A stretch of DNA of 64,000 nt from Yponomeuta sedellus (GCA_934045075.1 OW203722.1:5451264-5515263), one strand, 5' to 3'; counted from the first letter of the stretch, positions 42,644 to 52,660 are shown. Numbers and translations: made by a program. Notes: generated from the letters alone by a model not told the origin.

Positions 42644-43562
42644 GTTGAAGCGACTATGTCTGAGACGCAGGAGGATTTGAGGGTGCAAGTACAGAAAGCA
42701 ATACTCTCGTGCGGGGTATTCTTATATTCACAGTAGGACGCGGCGTGACGTCCTACCCAGGTGAATGCGCGGCGGTAACTCTGTGGGCACGTACAACAGG
42801 CGGCCCTTTTATACGTTATCGGAGTACCTGACCGGCATGGTAAAATTAAAATACAGTAAAAATAGAATTTCATTTTAAAACTAATTAAACTAACATGCAA
42901 CTAACGGAAAAAACTTAATTTTATCTTACAGTTACATGGTTCAAATTATACATTACAATTTAAAAGAAACAGGTAAAATTATGGAATTCCTACACAATCA
43001 GATGGTTTATCAGACTTATGTTATAATATAGTGTACAAATATGACATTTAGATACAGCGAATTAATCCTAGTTACATGTTAATTCATTAAATGAACGTGG
43101 TGATTTTAGGGGTTTCCCACGCAGCTGGCGGAAGGCGAGCCAATGGTTTACCGTGGGAGAGCGGCCATAAACCGATAAAACAGTGCAAAACAAATTCTGG
43201 AGACAATAGATCACAGTCAGGGTGGCAATTATCGGTGAATGGGCGCAGAACATCAATGGATCGGTTAGAATGGACAGCTGTATTGGCATAAAACATTAAA
43301 GAAAGCGCTTTGTGAAGACTTTAGAATCACCGTCCCTGCCATCAAAAACTATTGCCATTATGCCGATAATTACCAGCCCTGTAGCCTTAATATATATTTG
43401 CACCGTAAGAACTTAATTAATACCACTCGGTTTATGCTCGCTACATCTCTGATCGTGCTCTGCTTTCGGTCGTTAACAAGTAGAATTCTTCTGTGCAGGA
43501 CAATGCAACAACGCAGGAGCGTGAAGTGCGTATTTCATAAAATCATGTAAATTCTGAGGAGT
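42644..43562. other. Unassigned stretch with promoter-like motif
   Basis: TATAAAAGGG lies on the minus strand at 42804-42813, about 160 bases upstream (minus sense) of the 24-bp hairpin. Short frames on both strands at 43068-43296 overlap the same bases; I cannot tell whether any is real. Confidence 0.35.
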
Positions 43563-43575
43563 ATTTCGAAAAATA

Positions 43576-43905
43576 AGCGCTCGTGGCCTAGTCGAACCGA
43601 GTGATTGGAATCAGTCATTTGAGTTAAGCAACAACAGGTGCGGTAAGTTGCAGGATGGGTGACCGTCCTGTGATTACCACTAGTGGCATTTTTCCGAGCG
43701 CTTCCGCGCTTCGCAAGGCACGTTAAGCCGTTGGTGCCGGCTGTCATATAATGGCAGTCGTTAAGCCATGTCAGAGGCCTCATGGGCGTCTTACAACCCT
43801 TCACCAACCCGGACTTGGCCCCCGTGGTGGAGTATGGCCTAACCTTCCCGCGATGCAGGAAGAGACCCGTGCCACAACAGTGGGGACATACAAAGATTGA
43901 TATTG
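43576..43905 (+). mobile_element. SINE-5S, full length with 13-bp target duplication
   Basis: ATTTCGAAAAATA at 43563-43575 and 43906-43918 bounds the copy. Head AGCGCTCGTGGCCTAGTCG; the 5S-like part holds GTTAAGCAACAACAGG (43623-43638) and GGATGGGTGACC (43653-43664), at the order and spacing of the 5S rRNA internal promoter. The body lacks about 40 bases after CTCATGGGCG. It ends GATTGATATTG. Confidence 0.97.
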
Positions 43906-43919
43906 ATTTCGAAAAATAC

Positions 43920-44849
43920 TAATCTGACCAAAAACCTACAGTACAAAAGGGTTCAAAAACAAACAAGAGGTGTTGCACGAATTGCGCATTTTGAGGTAAG
44001 TACGTCTTTATTGGAAGATTAGTAAGGATTGGTGTGTGAATGGAGGCTCATCGCTGATTAATTAAAACACCTTTTTTTTTCATTTCAGCAGCATTTGCCG
44101 GGATTATGTCAAGAAATTCAAATTTCCGCCACACCGCTGGCGATTCATTTTGCAGTTTCCGCTTTGGCACAGATGCTCGTCGAAATTAAATAGCACTCAA
44201 CTTTGGCACTGCTGAAAAATCACACGAATTAAGCGCTTAAGTGCTAGGCTTGTCTTGTCTTTGTTCTTTTTTTAGATTGCCCTTTTTAATTTTTATTATG
44301 TGGTAGTTGCGCCTTTTTTAGATTGGACTGTCATTGCTTTAATAAAATAGAAAACATAGTGCCAGTTTCTCTATTGAGAACGGACAATAATTCAAAAAAA
44401 TATTAAGCTGAAATAAAAAAAAACCATTTGGAGACTAAGCTTCAAGGCTACAAGAAAAATACTCAAAGATTTGTCTGTACTTTTTATTTCGGAGAAAAAT
44501 GACAAATTATAAAATAAAATAGAAAACCGGCACAGCGGCTCTACAGCGTATCTCTACGCCTTTGCCTTTGTCACGCTAAAAAGAAAACTAAAATGTCAAA
44601 ACAACTTTTAGTCTGTGGTGTGTCGAATCGTGGTCGAATCGAATCGAAAGGCAATGAAAAGTTTTTTTTTTAATGTAAAGTAAAGGCAATGATTATGTTT
44701 TATGCTGCCTTCTAGCCTACGTCACTTTCGGTTCTAAAAAATCAACTTTCAAACATAAAAATAACTATTATTTCCAAAGAAATACGAGCAAAGAAAAAAT
44801 AAGTGTTTCCTATTGTTCTATTCTCTTCTCGAAAAAGCAATAAAATCAT
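43920..44849. other. No recognisable feature
   Basis: AT-rich sequence; TTTTTAGATTG repeats itself at 44270 and 44318. No gene signal. Confidence 0.4.
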
Positions 44850-44995
44850 GGGGCTTAATTTTTGCACTGTTGTGTATTTCGCTAAGTGAAGACTTAACTG
44901 TAGTGCTGTTTCTTATAATTCCTCAGCAAAGAGCGTGACATAATGTTGCTTAAGTATTTACTTAGACAAATTCTCAATTTAAACAACGGCTCCTA
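44850..44995. mobile_element. MITE-like element, degraded copy
   Basis: TTTCGCTAAGTGAAGACTTAAC and GCTTAAGTATTTACTTAGAC with ATTCTCAATTT match the 56474-56597 element, including the inverted-end layout. Confidence 0.75.
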
Positions 44996-44999
44996 TAGA

Positions 45000-45981
45000 A
45001 ACATAAGGAAAACTTTAAAATAAAACTATGAATATTTTTTTTTCAAAAATTCGGGATCACAAGAAAACATGAACCATATAGTTAATATAAAAGGAAACAA
45101 CGTTATTACATTTAATTTCTTCATTGAATTGTAAACGTTTTCTTTTAAAGGCGCTGATAGACATAAAAATATTATTTTACGACATTGCTTGAATATTGAT
45201 AAACGCTTCATACATTATGAGAGAGTGACGTCATAATTTCCCCGTTTACCTTTTGTCGTCACCCATTTTAGTTAGCTAGAACGAAATACTAATTATTATA
45301 AAGCCCGCCTATTGTACAATATTTACTTGGTGCAATAAAGAATTTTAATAATAATAGTCTAAGGCCAATTTGTATGGCGCGTTTTAGTACCACGTGACTA
45401 TGGGACAGTTTCTGAGAATTGTCACTAATTAAGTATATACTTAATAACGGTCTGTGACGCTGGTCATATTATAAAATGCATTAGATGTAGAGAAATAAAT
45501 ACCCCGTCTATTTATCTTTTAACGTCACCTCTCCTATTCTATTAAAATTTCTTCCTACAAGGATATTGATGGCAAATGAGGTTCGCTACCGTACAGATTT
45601 TTTCAGGATCTAGGGCATCCAGAAAATAGGTAAATATCGCTTGAAAATAGGGACCAATATTCTCATTTCCAACGGTTTGGTCACACTACTTCAACGGATA
45701 GATAAACAAATATGTTCTTAACGCAAATAGAGTTTAGATTGGTATGCCCAGCTGTGTCAAATCACCCTTATGTAAAACTTATTGTACCTGAATCTCTCAC
45801 AGAGATTGAGTAGAAAAGTTTGTATTTCTGTATAATTTCACTCTCCCAATTGAGGTAATGGGCGACTTACCGGCATCAATGAATGTATGTATAATGTTTT
45901 GGAACGTTTAGCCATTGATTATGATTTTCTCTTGACCACTGATAACGAGTGATTATGTATAATAAGTTTAAATACATACAT
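45000..45981. other. CR1-like tail and a dispersed 38-bp repeat; otherwise empty
   Basis: 45301-45355 (+) is a CR1-like tail (AAGCCCGCCTATTGTACAAT, GTGCAATAAAGAATTTTAAT). 45357-45394 (AGTCTAAGGCCAATTTGTAT, GGCGCGTTTTAGTACCAC) is also present at 30867-30906. The rest shows nothing. Confidence 0.55.
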
Positions 45982-46108
45982 ACATAACCTCACGCCTGTA
46001 TCCCAGAGGGGTAGGCAGAGACCAGGGACTGCCTCTTGCCACGATCCTGACAGATCACCTTCGCTTCATCAACATTCATAAGTCGTTGCATGCACGCACG
46101 CCGGTTTA
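45982..46108 (-). pseudogene. Non-LTR retrotransposon C-terminus
   Basis: CCTCACGCCTGTATCCCAGA and TTGCATGCACGCACGCCGG are the complement of the LINE end at 35985. The stop codon region and the Arg-rich stretch are retained. Confidence 0.84.
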
Positions 46109-46253
46109 AAGTGTATATATATTTACGTATCTATTATTGTATACCTCAGGTAATATAATTTTGCTTTAAGTAAATAGTGTCATCGGTTTATCTCCTATCC
46201 TTTACAATTTGCAAGTGGTATTGCTAGTACGAGTACAGTACAGTTCTACTACT

Positions 46254-46444
46254 CGACGATTTCTGTGGCGTAGCGGTCTGCCTATTATGCAAGAGGTCCC
46301 GGATTCGAATCCGGGGAAAAAAAACCCATGTCTTGGATGTTTATATGTTTGGGATGTTGTCGTTTCTAGTTCCCACGGCACAGGGTATCCTAGTGTGGGA
46401 CCAGAAGAATGTATGTGCTTGTGTGTAAATGTTATGTTATGTTA
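46254..46444 (+). mobile_element. SINE-tB
   Basis: Head CGACGATTTCTGTGGCGTAGCGG lacks the GTAGCGC part of the D-arm. Box B GGATTCGAATCCGG. Body to GTAAATGTTATGTTATG. Confidence 0.88.
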
Positions 46445-46449
46445 CTAAA

Positions 46450-46588
46450 GTTCTGACAGTAAGGCGCGCCACTGACTTACAATCCTCCACTAACCCGGCT
46501 TCGTGGTGGAGTATGGCCTAACCTTCTATCGATGCAGGGAAGAGACCCGTGCCCCAGCAGTGGATACACACAAGAATTGATATCGATT
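46450..46588 (+). mobile_element. SINE-5S 3' end
   Basis: From GTTCTGACAGTAAGGCGCGCC to AATTGATATCGATT. It follows directly on the preceding SINE-tB, whose TTATG tail may have been the target. Confidence 0.9.
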
Positions 46589-46690
46589 GCTACAACAAAT
46601 TCATATACTCGTAGGTGTGTAACTTAGAAAACTTTGCTTTATGCCGGGAGTCTAACCCAAAATCTGTCAAATATGAGGCTAGGAACTTTT
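46589..46690 (-). mobile_element. SINE-tD fragment, degraded
   Basis: GTGTGTAACTTAGAAAACTTTG and ATGCCGGGAGTCTAACCC resemble the centre and box B region of 39356-39605. A related 40-bp scrap lies at 46199-46240. Confidence 0.5.
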
Positions 46691-47076
46691 CTCTTTACCC
46701 CTTTCCATTAATAGATCAGCGGTTAAGTCTGAAACATTCCAAGACAGACAGAAAGCTACTTGTCGAGTCGATCTCTTTCGGCTGTCACAGCGAGTGATAA
46801 GATCCAGTTCCAGAGTCCCGAGTGACAAATGAACGAGCCGGAGTCACGATTTATTTCCCGACCTACATATTCAGGGGAATCAGACCTCTTGATTCGGCTG
46901 AGACAATCTCTCTTCCCCAATCCCTCTCCGAGATGACATCGCGTCAAATGTTATTCACACCGCGTCTGGCTACATGATAACACGCGGCGCTAGGGCTGCG
47001 AGACTCTATGAATATGTTTAGCCGTATGGTCGGTGCAGACTGGTCCGGCTAAACTTCACGGGGGAACTTTGAACAG
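46691..47076. other. No recognisable feature
   Basis: Moderately GC-rich stretch (CCGACCTACATATTCAGG, AACACGCGGCGCTAGGGC) with no repeat match in the window and no clear open frame. Confidence 0.35.
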
Positions 47077-47215
47077 GTTAAGATAAGATAAGATAAGAGT
47101 ATACTTTATTGTACACCAAAGCACATATTATAAAACATGTAAAGATACAAAGTACAATTGGCGGCCTTTGTGCTAAAATCAATTTCTTCCCAACAACCTT
47201 ACGACGGACAATTAT
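47077..47215 (-). mobile_element. CR1-like LINE 3' tail
   Basis: AAGATAAGATAAGATAAGAG microsatellite end, then ACTTTATTGTACACC, GTACAATTGGCGGCC and AATTTCTTCCCAACAACC. Confidence 0.8.
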
Positions 47216-47307
47216 AATATAAAGATAAAAATATTCTTTATCCTATACCGGAAAAATGTTAAAAAAGCAGCAAATACAGAAGATATGATACAACTAAACT
47301 AAATAAA

Positions 47308-47473
47308 TAAATAGATAAATATTCATGGATATATTACACAGATCTCGGTAGCCCTATACTAAGTACTATAACTAAATAACTTGTATTATAGGTGCTAACT
47401 CATATTGTCTATGTCTTGGATATTATCTATGTATTAATACAATAAATACAAAGATAATATACAAGACCCGAGA
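47308..47473 (-). mobile_element. SINE-tC 3' part with internal palindrome
   Basis: Minus-strand body end (ACACAGATCTCGGTAGCCC) followed by GTCTTGGATATTATCTATG (47413 on) and its inverted partner ending 47467 (CATAAATACAAAGATAATAT). The family normally has this segment once, so the right half is inverted. Confidence 0.8.
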
Positions 47474-47477
47474 CCCA

Positions 47478-47552
47478 AGACCTGGCACGATCCTGACATA
47501 TCACCTTCGCTTCATCAACGTTCATAAGTCGTTGCGTGCACGCACGCCGATT
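47478..47552 (-). pseudogene. Non-LTR retrotransposon C-terminus scrap
   Basis: CACGATCCTGACATATCACC, TTCGCTTCATCAACGTTCAT and GTGCACGCACGCCG. Confidence 0.8.
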
Positions 47553-47632
47553 CTTTTTATGTGAACAAATATTTGATAAAAAAAAATTAATAAAGTTTGG
47601 TTTAAGGGTAATTTATATACTTAAACCAATTT

Positions 47633-47801
47633 ATTCACTGATTCCGGTGAGTCGTCGATTAGCTCAGTTGGATAGAGCGCTGGCACGGAAAGCCAGAGGT
47701 CGCGGGTTCGAATCCCGGCATGGGTGGAATTTTTAGCCTCTAAATAGGTTTTTAAAATTGTCCTTAGCACGGATTAGTGCATTAAAAAATAAAAATAGTG
47801 T
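47633..47801 (+). mobile_element. SINE-tA, leader mostly missing
   Basis: TCACTGATTCCGGTGAGTCG, box A TAGCTCAGTTGG, anticodon loop ACGGAAA in a perfect CTGGC/GCCAG stem, box B GGTTCGAATCC, body and complete tail. One of the best tRNA-like folds in the window. The acceptor ends pair imperfectly, and the SINE body follows in place of a tRNA terminator. Confidence 0.93.
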
Positions 47802-48014
47802 AATTTATATACTCACCACTACTAAGCATAATTTGAATCATTTGGGTCCCTCAATATCTAACTAAACCAATGTGTAATCTGATGTAGAGAGATGTAGATA
47901 TGTGGGTAGGTGGGGCGATGATGGTCTAAAGTAGTAAAGAATTGTCTCACATTATTATAAGCAAGTTGTAGATGCAGTGGCCAGTCTTTCTATCACGTAA
48001 CTTTCCACTCTATA

Positions 48015-48410
48015 ATATTGGCCTTTTTGCATCTACTTAATGAGATGATTTATACAGCGTCCAGTGGTATCTTCACTCACACTAGATGGGTGAAGGGACC
48101 ACTCCGACGCTGTAGTGCTTGGGTCATGGTTTTATAGATGGTGTAGGCTTGCCCAGCACCTATACCATCCTGACAGCTTAGTCGGCCTAGCCCACAGGAA
48201 AGACTAGTCAATACGTGCGGAGCCAACCAAGCCGCGGGTTTCCTCACGATGTTTTCCTTCACCGTTAGCGTGTGGTATTGCGACTGCAAATTCGCAAATG
48301 TACGTAACTTTGAAATTAAACAAAGTCATTGGTACATGCCCGCACTCGGGATCGAACCTGGGGCTCTCGCTTGCCAGTCTATGGTTCTACCCACTGAGCT
48401 ACCACCGCTG
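48015..48410 (-). mobile_element. SINE-tE, full length with 11-bp target duplication
   Basis: TCCACTCTATA at 48004-48014 and 48411-48421 flanks a 396-bp copy. The minus-strand head is AGCGGTGGTAGCTCAGTGGG (box A region) with box B CAGGTTCGATCCCG. The body includes GGTGAAGGAAAACATCGTGA, TTGACTAGTCTTTCC and TGATTTATACAGCGTCC (complement), ending at ATCTCATTAAGTAG...AAAAAGGC. Confidence 0.95.
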
Positions 48411-48420
48411 TCCACTCTAT

Positions 48421-48545
48421 ATTGTTTAGCAATAAGATGTACAAAGGCGAGCTTATCTCTGTAAGAGATTTCTTCCAGCAAACCTTAGGGAGTCGGAGAA
48501 GCAGTAAAAAGCGGGTCTTTATACGTGTACAAAATATACTACATA
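48421..48545 (-). mobile_element. CR1-like LINE tail, second subfamily
   Basis: TACAAAGGCGAGCTTATCTC, AGATTTCTTCCAGCAAACC and AAGCGGGTCTTTATACGTG. The same piece is inverted at 52550-52660, and a short form lies at 57070-57120. Confidence 0.7.
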
Positions 48546-48626
48546 AATATTGAATAACCTACCTAACTATGTAAGAAAGAAATAAACTACGTAAACTAAA
48601 AATAAATACAAAAATATATAGCTCAA

Positions 48627-48776
48627 TGTTATGATAGAGATAGATAATGCTCTTTTAACAGCTTCTGTTTTATTGTTAATAAAACTAATCTACAAATAAA
48701 GCCTCAATTAAAGTCGTTCTAGTTTCTATTATTTATCAAAGATATACAGCATTACAATGGCGCCCAACGTGGGGCT
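48627..48776 (+). mobile_element. Short LTR with primer-binding site
   Basis: 48627-48756 starts TGTTATGATAGAGATAG and ends ATTACA (TG...CA), with AATAAAGC inside as a possible polyadenylation signal. After one A comes TGGCGCCCAACGTGGGGC (48758-48775), a typical Gypsy-class PBS. At 130 bp the LTR would suit the Mag lineage. Only about 180 bp of possible internal sequence follows before an RTE fragment; no gag, pol or second LTR is present. Confidence 0.7.
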
Positions 48777-48959
48777 TAAATTTTTTTTTTACAGAAGGCT
48801 AAATCAGACAAATTCATACAGTTGAGAAATTACGTCTCCATCTTTTCTGTCACACCTGCCGAAGACTAAAACCGATGGAGTAAAAATGGTTCTCGAATTC
48901 AATTGTATTGAACAATTGTAAAAAAGCCAACTAAAATTCTTTTCTCTGAAAATACAAAA

Positions 48960-49128
48960 CGCGACTCAGCAAACGTAGTGTAGGACGATGTCCGACCCGA
49001 TGGGATGATGATTTGCGGAAAATTGCAGGCAGATGCTGGATGCGGCAAGCTGAAGACAAGGCGCAAGGACGCTCATTAGAGGAGGGCTATGTCCAGCAGT
49101 GGACTAATATAGCATGAAGAAGAAGAAA
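48960..49128 (+). mobile_element. RTE-like LINE 3' end
   Basis: CGACTCAGCAAACGTAGTGTAGG, GGCAGATGCTGGATGCGGC, GGCTATGTCCAGCAGTGGAC and GAAGAAGAAG. The same end as 5660-5862 and 18904-19098, frame-broken. Confidence 0.85.
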
Positions 49129-49663
49129 AAAAATATACAAAATATTCAAACAAATTGTAAAGTAAGAAACAAATTGTAAAATACATTTTTCACTGTAATA
49201 AAAATGCAAACGGGAAGATTGTGATAACCCTACAATGTTACGCTGGAACGTCAAACGTTCCTTTAATCAAATTATGCAAATATCAAAGAATACTTGCGGT
49301 TCAAGCTATACCTTATTGTGTAATATGTACACTGAACGTGTTAAATATAGACCGCTAGTAGCTGCGACTTTAGCTTCTATTGTTTTTAGGAAAAGTATAA
49401 TAATAATACATTATTACTTTTAGTAATAAGGCTGCCACTTGTTATGTACTGTACTGTTATTTTATAAGTCTCTTGTGTAATCCTTGGTGTACATGCAATA
49501 AAGAATATTCTATCTATCTATTATTTATTTGAATTAAATTACATAGTAGTGTAGTACATAAGACTTATGAATAAAGAGAATTGAAATTCGTTAACTATCT
49601 GCCTCGCGTTAACGTCTGTCTAACAAGAAGAATGATTGAAAAAAGAATCGGTCGAACTCTTTA
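49129..49663. other. CR1-like tail at 49470-49525; otherwise nothing
   Basis: TTGGTGTACATGCAATAAAG followed by TCTATCTATCTATTA on the plus strand is a CR1-like tail. The remainder has no signal. Confidence 0.5.
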
Positions 49664-49838
49664 GTTTCTAGGGTCTCCTTCACCGTTAGCGAGATATGGC
49701 CATTATAACTACGCTAAAGTTCATAACTCAGAAAAGAAAGTCATTAATTAGTATACTCGTATTATGACGATATTCGAACCCATAACCGCCCGTGTAATAA
49801 GCAGGCGTTATACCACTTCACCACCACTGCCGCAACGC
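49664..49838 (-). mobile_element. SINE-tD, 3'-truncated
   Basis: Complement of the tRNA-like head with box B GGTTCGAATATCG and body TCATAACTCAGAAAAGAAAG (plus strand). Strongly diverged. Confidence 0.68.
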
Positions 49839-49839
49839 C

Positions 49840-50329
49840 CTCAGAAGGCGACCTTTCACAAAAAAAAACTCTCATTTAGATAATCCTTCGATGGACAATG
49901 AACAATCTACGAACAATCAAAAAATAAATATGGACGAAAAAAACCTCGTCTTTTCTTTCAAGTCTAATAAAACAAGAAAATCAAATACATCTGAAAACAA
50001 TTAGTATCAGCAAGATAATCATACAAATCTCATTTTGATTTGAACAAATGATCGCTTTACTGAAAATAAGGCGGAAATTAAAAATGTTTGTGCCCCGTGG
50101 AGCCCAGAGCAGAGTGTTTCAAGATTTATTGAAGATCCTAAAGGTCTGCTAAGCGTTTGTTGGGTACATGTTCAAGGGCATTGTCGAACGGACTATTACA
50201 TTCAAGGTCGCCATCGGACTGATCGAGTGGGTGCCCATCCGGTGTGAACTTCACAACAAAGGGGCGTGCGAGGTAGATCAACACGTGGCTTGTAGCTAGA
50301 TCTATACATTTTGTTTCATTATAATTCTT
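49840..50329. other. No recognisable feature
   Basis: Possibly upstream LINE sequence (GGTGCCCATCCGGTGTGAAC), but no frame could be followed. Confidence 0.35.
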
Positions 50330-50525
50330 TTAGCCGTATGGGCCCAAAGAGGTGGGCAAAAATCTTCACTTACTGGGTTCCGTGCGACGTATATCGCAAA
50401 CGTAGCCGACCCAAGCGGAAATGGCAGGACAACCTCACGACCTTTCTGTCGGGCTGGCAGGAGTAGGCCATAAACAGGGAGGAGTGGGGGAGAGGAGGCA
50501 TTTGCCTAGCAGTGGGACACAATCG
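50330..50525 (+). pseudogene. RTE-like LINE C-terminus, degraded
   Basis: Plus-strand frame AKIFTYWVPCDVYRKRSRPK, KWQDNLTTFLSGWQE, stop, then NREEWGRGG; it ends near CCTAGCAGTGGGACACA. The spacing of RSRPKRKWQD and NREEW fits the usual RTE C-terminus. Confidence 0.6.
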
Positions 50526-50560
50526 AGACTACATTAAATAATAATAATTATTATTATTAT

Positions 50561-51912
50561 TAATTTCTTTATTGTACCTGTAAAGATTGTACAATTGGCG
50601 GGCTTAATACTAAATAGTATTTTATTCCAGCCAACCAACAGGTGACGTGGAGAAGGCGGGGGTAGTCTCAAACAGTGAGGTGATATTTTATTGTCAAATA
50701 TCTTTTTTAACAATTAAACTATTTATTAATATGTCCAATAATTATAAACATACACATTATACAAAGATAATAATTAAGCACATATATAAAATAAACAGTA
50801 CATACATATCTATATGCATATAAAATAGACTTAATAATATATTTTTACATATTTACGGATAGAATTACACATTATTGTTCTGAATATGTAGATAGTGTTC
50901 CTGAACTCTACTCTTAAAGACGCCGACTGACGGTGCCTGGCTAATGTATAGCGGTAGCGCATTCCAGAGACGCACCGCTGTCACGGAAAAAGAACTCGAA
51001 TAGCCTGCCGTATTATGCTCTGGGATTTCGAGGAGTAAATCTTTGCATGGGCGCTGAAGGCGACCACGCGCGCCACGTGGGGCGAAACGTTCGCGGAGAT
51101 AATGGGGGAGGACGGATCATGAAGAACGCCATAGAGGAACGTCAAGATATGGGCATTCCTGCGGTGGCGGATGTTTAGCCAGTTTAGCTGGGAACGGTAT
51201 TGGGAAATATGGTAACATTTACGAAGGCCGAAGATGTAACGTAAACAGACGTTAAGAAGACGATCCAACTTGTCGAGAAGTTCTTCAGTGAGATCGGGGT
51301 AGCACACATCTGCGTAGTCGATGACTGGGAGCAACAAAGTGTTGACAAACATAACTTTGGCGGAATATGGCAGGAATTTCTGCATACGTTTGAGCGAGTG
51401 CATGGATGAGAAGATTTTCCTACTTATCTCCGAAACATGTTTGTCCCAAGATAGGTTACTCTGTATGTGGAGGCCTAGGTTCTTTACTTCTCTACAATAC
51501 GGCAACGGGGTATCATTAAAGGTAACCTGGGGTAGAGATGCCATATCAATTCTAGCCAGCAAAGCCCTTCCGCCCACAATCATCACCTGGGTCTTTGCCG
51601 GATTTACTAAGAGACCAAACTGCTCAGTCCACAAGTTAACAGCAGTTAGATCACAGTTCATTTTCTGTATCGCAACAGGAAGCAGGTCAAGTTTAGACGG
51701 CAAATAGATCTGAAGATCGTCTGCGTACAGGTGATAGGCACTAAAGTCTATTACTGAGGTGAGAGTGTTATTAAACACTCAGAAAAGTAAAGGAGAAAGT
51801 ACGCCACCTGAGGGACACCAGCAGTGACCTCGCACCAGTCGGAGAACTTGTCATCAGAACGAATGCGCTGCTGGCGCCCATGAAGATACGAGTGAAACCA
51901 CGCGGCTGCTGA
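50561..51912 (-). pseudogene. CR1/L2-like LINE: C-terminal half of ORF2 and 3' tail
   Basis: The largest coding relic. From 51912 a frame reads WFHSYLHGRQQRIRSDDKF and EVTAGVPQ; a single-base shift near 51800 then leads into a 265-residue frame (51778-50981). That has the RT palm motif HLYADDLQIY, LLVNPAKTQVMIVG (domain D/E region), a NLGLHIQSNLSWDKHV segment and LLLPVIDYADVCYP, matching the order in CR1/Jockey-superfamily reverse transcriptases. A second shift at about 51000 leads to VTAVRLWNALPLYISQAPS and a stop near 50869. The tail runs through TTTACAGGTACAATAAAG to a TTA-rich end. Endonuclease and early RT domains are missing. The catalytic aspartates of YADD are intact, but the frame is broken. 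Confidence 0.9.
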
Positions 51913-51914
51913 CA

Positions 51915-52075
51915 TTTATTAGGTAAAACGTAATTACCTTATTTCCCGACGTTTCGGCAGCGTTACAGTTGCTGAAGTGGCGAGTACAGTCAAATATTGT
52001 GGGTAGTCACTATTAATTTTTCGCAGCTGGCCGACACACTGTATAAGTATCGCGAATCATTAAGAAATACTACAT
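51915..52075 (+). repeat. CCCGACGTTTCGG repeat, copy 3
   Basis: TTTATTAGGTAAAACGTAAT, TTCCCGACGTTTCGGCAGCG, TTACAGTT, and further on GTATCGCGAATCATTAAG, shared with 60315-60350. It cuts off the LINE at its 5' side. Confidence 0.7.
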
Positions 52076-52549
52076 TAAAGAAAATTGTTCTTTATCTGTG
52101 GTCACTTGCCACGAACCGGATAAAGCTACGTTTTCAAGATCTAAGTAGGCTTCTACCGAGTGACTTTTTTGCTACTCGGAAGTTACGCGTATAGTGTACA
52201 ACGGCAATCTTTGTTAAAAAAGTGACTTTGATGAAAAGGGCCATTTTTTTCACTCGGATCATGCGCTTCTCGTCTCAGCTACTAAGATGAAATCATAAAA
52301 TCAAGATGTCCGTAATGGTAAGAATTCCTTAGGGTGGTAAAGAAAAAGTGAAGAGGCATTGAAATAATGATGTTTCGTGGCAGTGGTCTGTTAGCATTTT
52401 GAATATAGACCCATTTTTTACTGCTGCTCCGACACGTATCTTAAATACTATTATTATTTACCATGTATTTTATTTATATTTACAGGTATTTATTCGTAGT
52501 GTATTATGTAGTGTATTATTTCTGTTTAGGTTTTGGTTAAGGGTTTTGC
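52076..52549. other. No gene; one diverged LINE-tail piece
   Basis: TATAGACCCATTTTTTACTG with CTGCTCCGACACG (52395-52440) duplicates the start of the next feature. Confidence 0.4.
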
Positions 52550-52660
52550 AGAGTGTTTAGTTTATGTTGTACACGTATATAGACCCGTTTTTTACTACTG
52601 CTCCGATACTGCAAGGTTTGCTGGAAGAAATCTCTTATAGAGATGAGCTCGCCTTTGTTC
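52550..52660 (+). mobile_element. CR1-like LINE tail, second subfamily
   Basis: TACACGTATATAGACCCG, TTTGCTGGAAGAAATCTC and GATGAGCTCGCCTTTGTTC, the inverse of 48421-48545. Confidence 0.72.

Noticed and set aside
43068..43296. Short gene at 43.1-43.3 kb
   Set aside because: Three frames on two strands are open over the same bases and none has a recognisable domain, so no strand could be chosen.
47636..47715. Possible functional tRNA gene (good box A, box B and anticodon stem)
   Set aside because: It is embedded in SINE-tA with the usual body and tail, the acceptor stem is imperfect and the same module recurs at more than ten sites, so it is a SINE head.
51321..51707. 128-residue plus frame
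   Set aside because: It is the antisense shadow of the CR1/L2-like reverse transcriptase.
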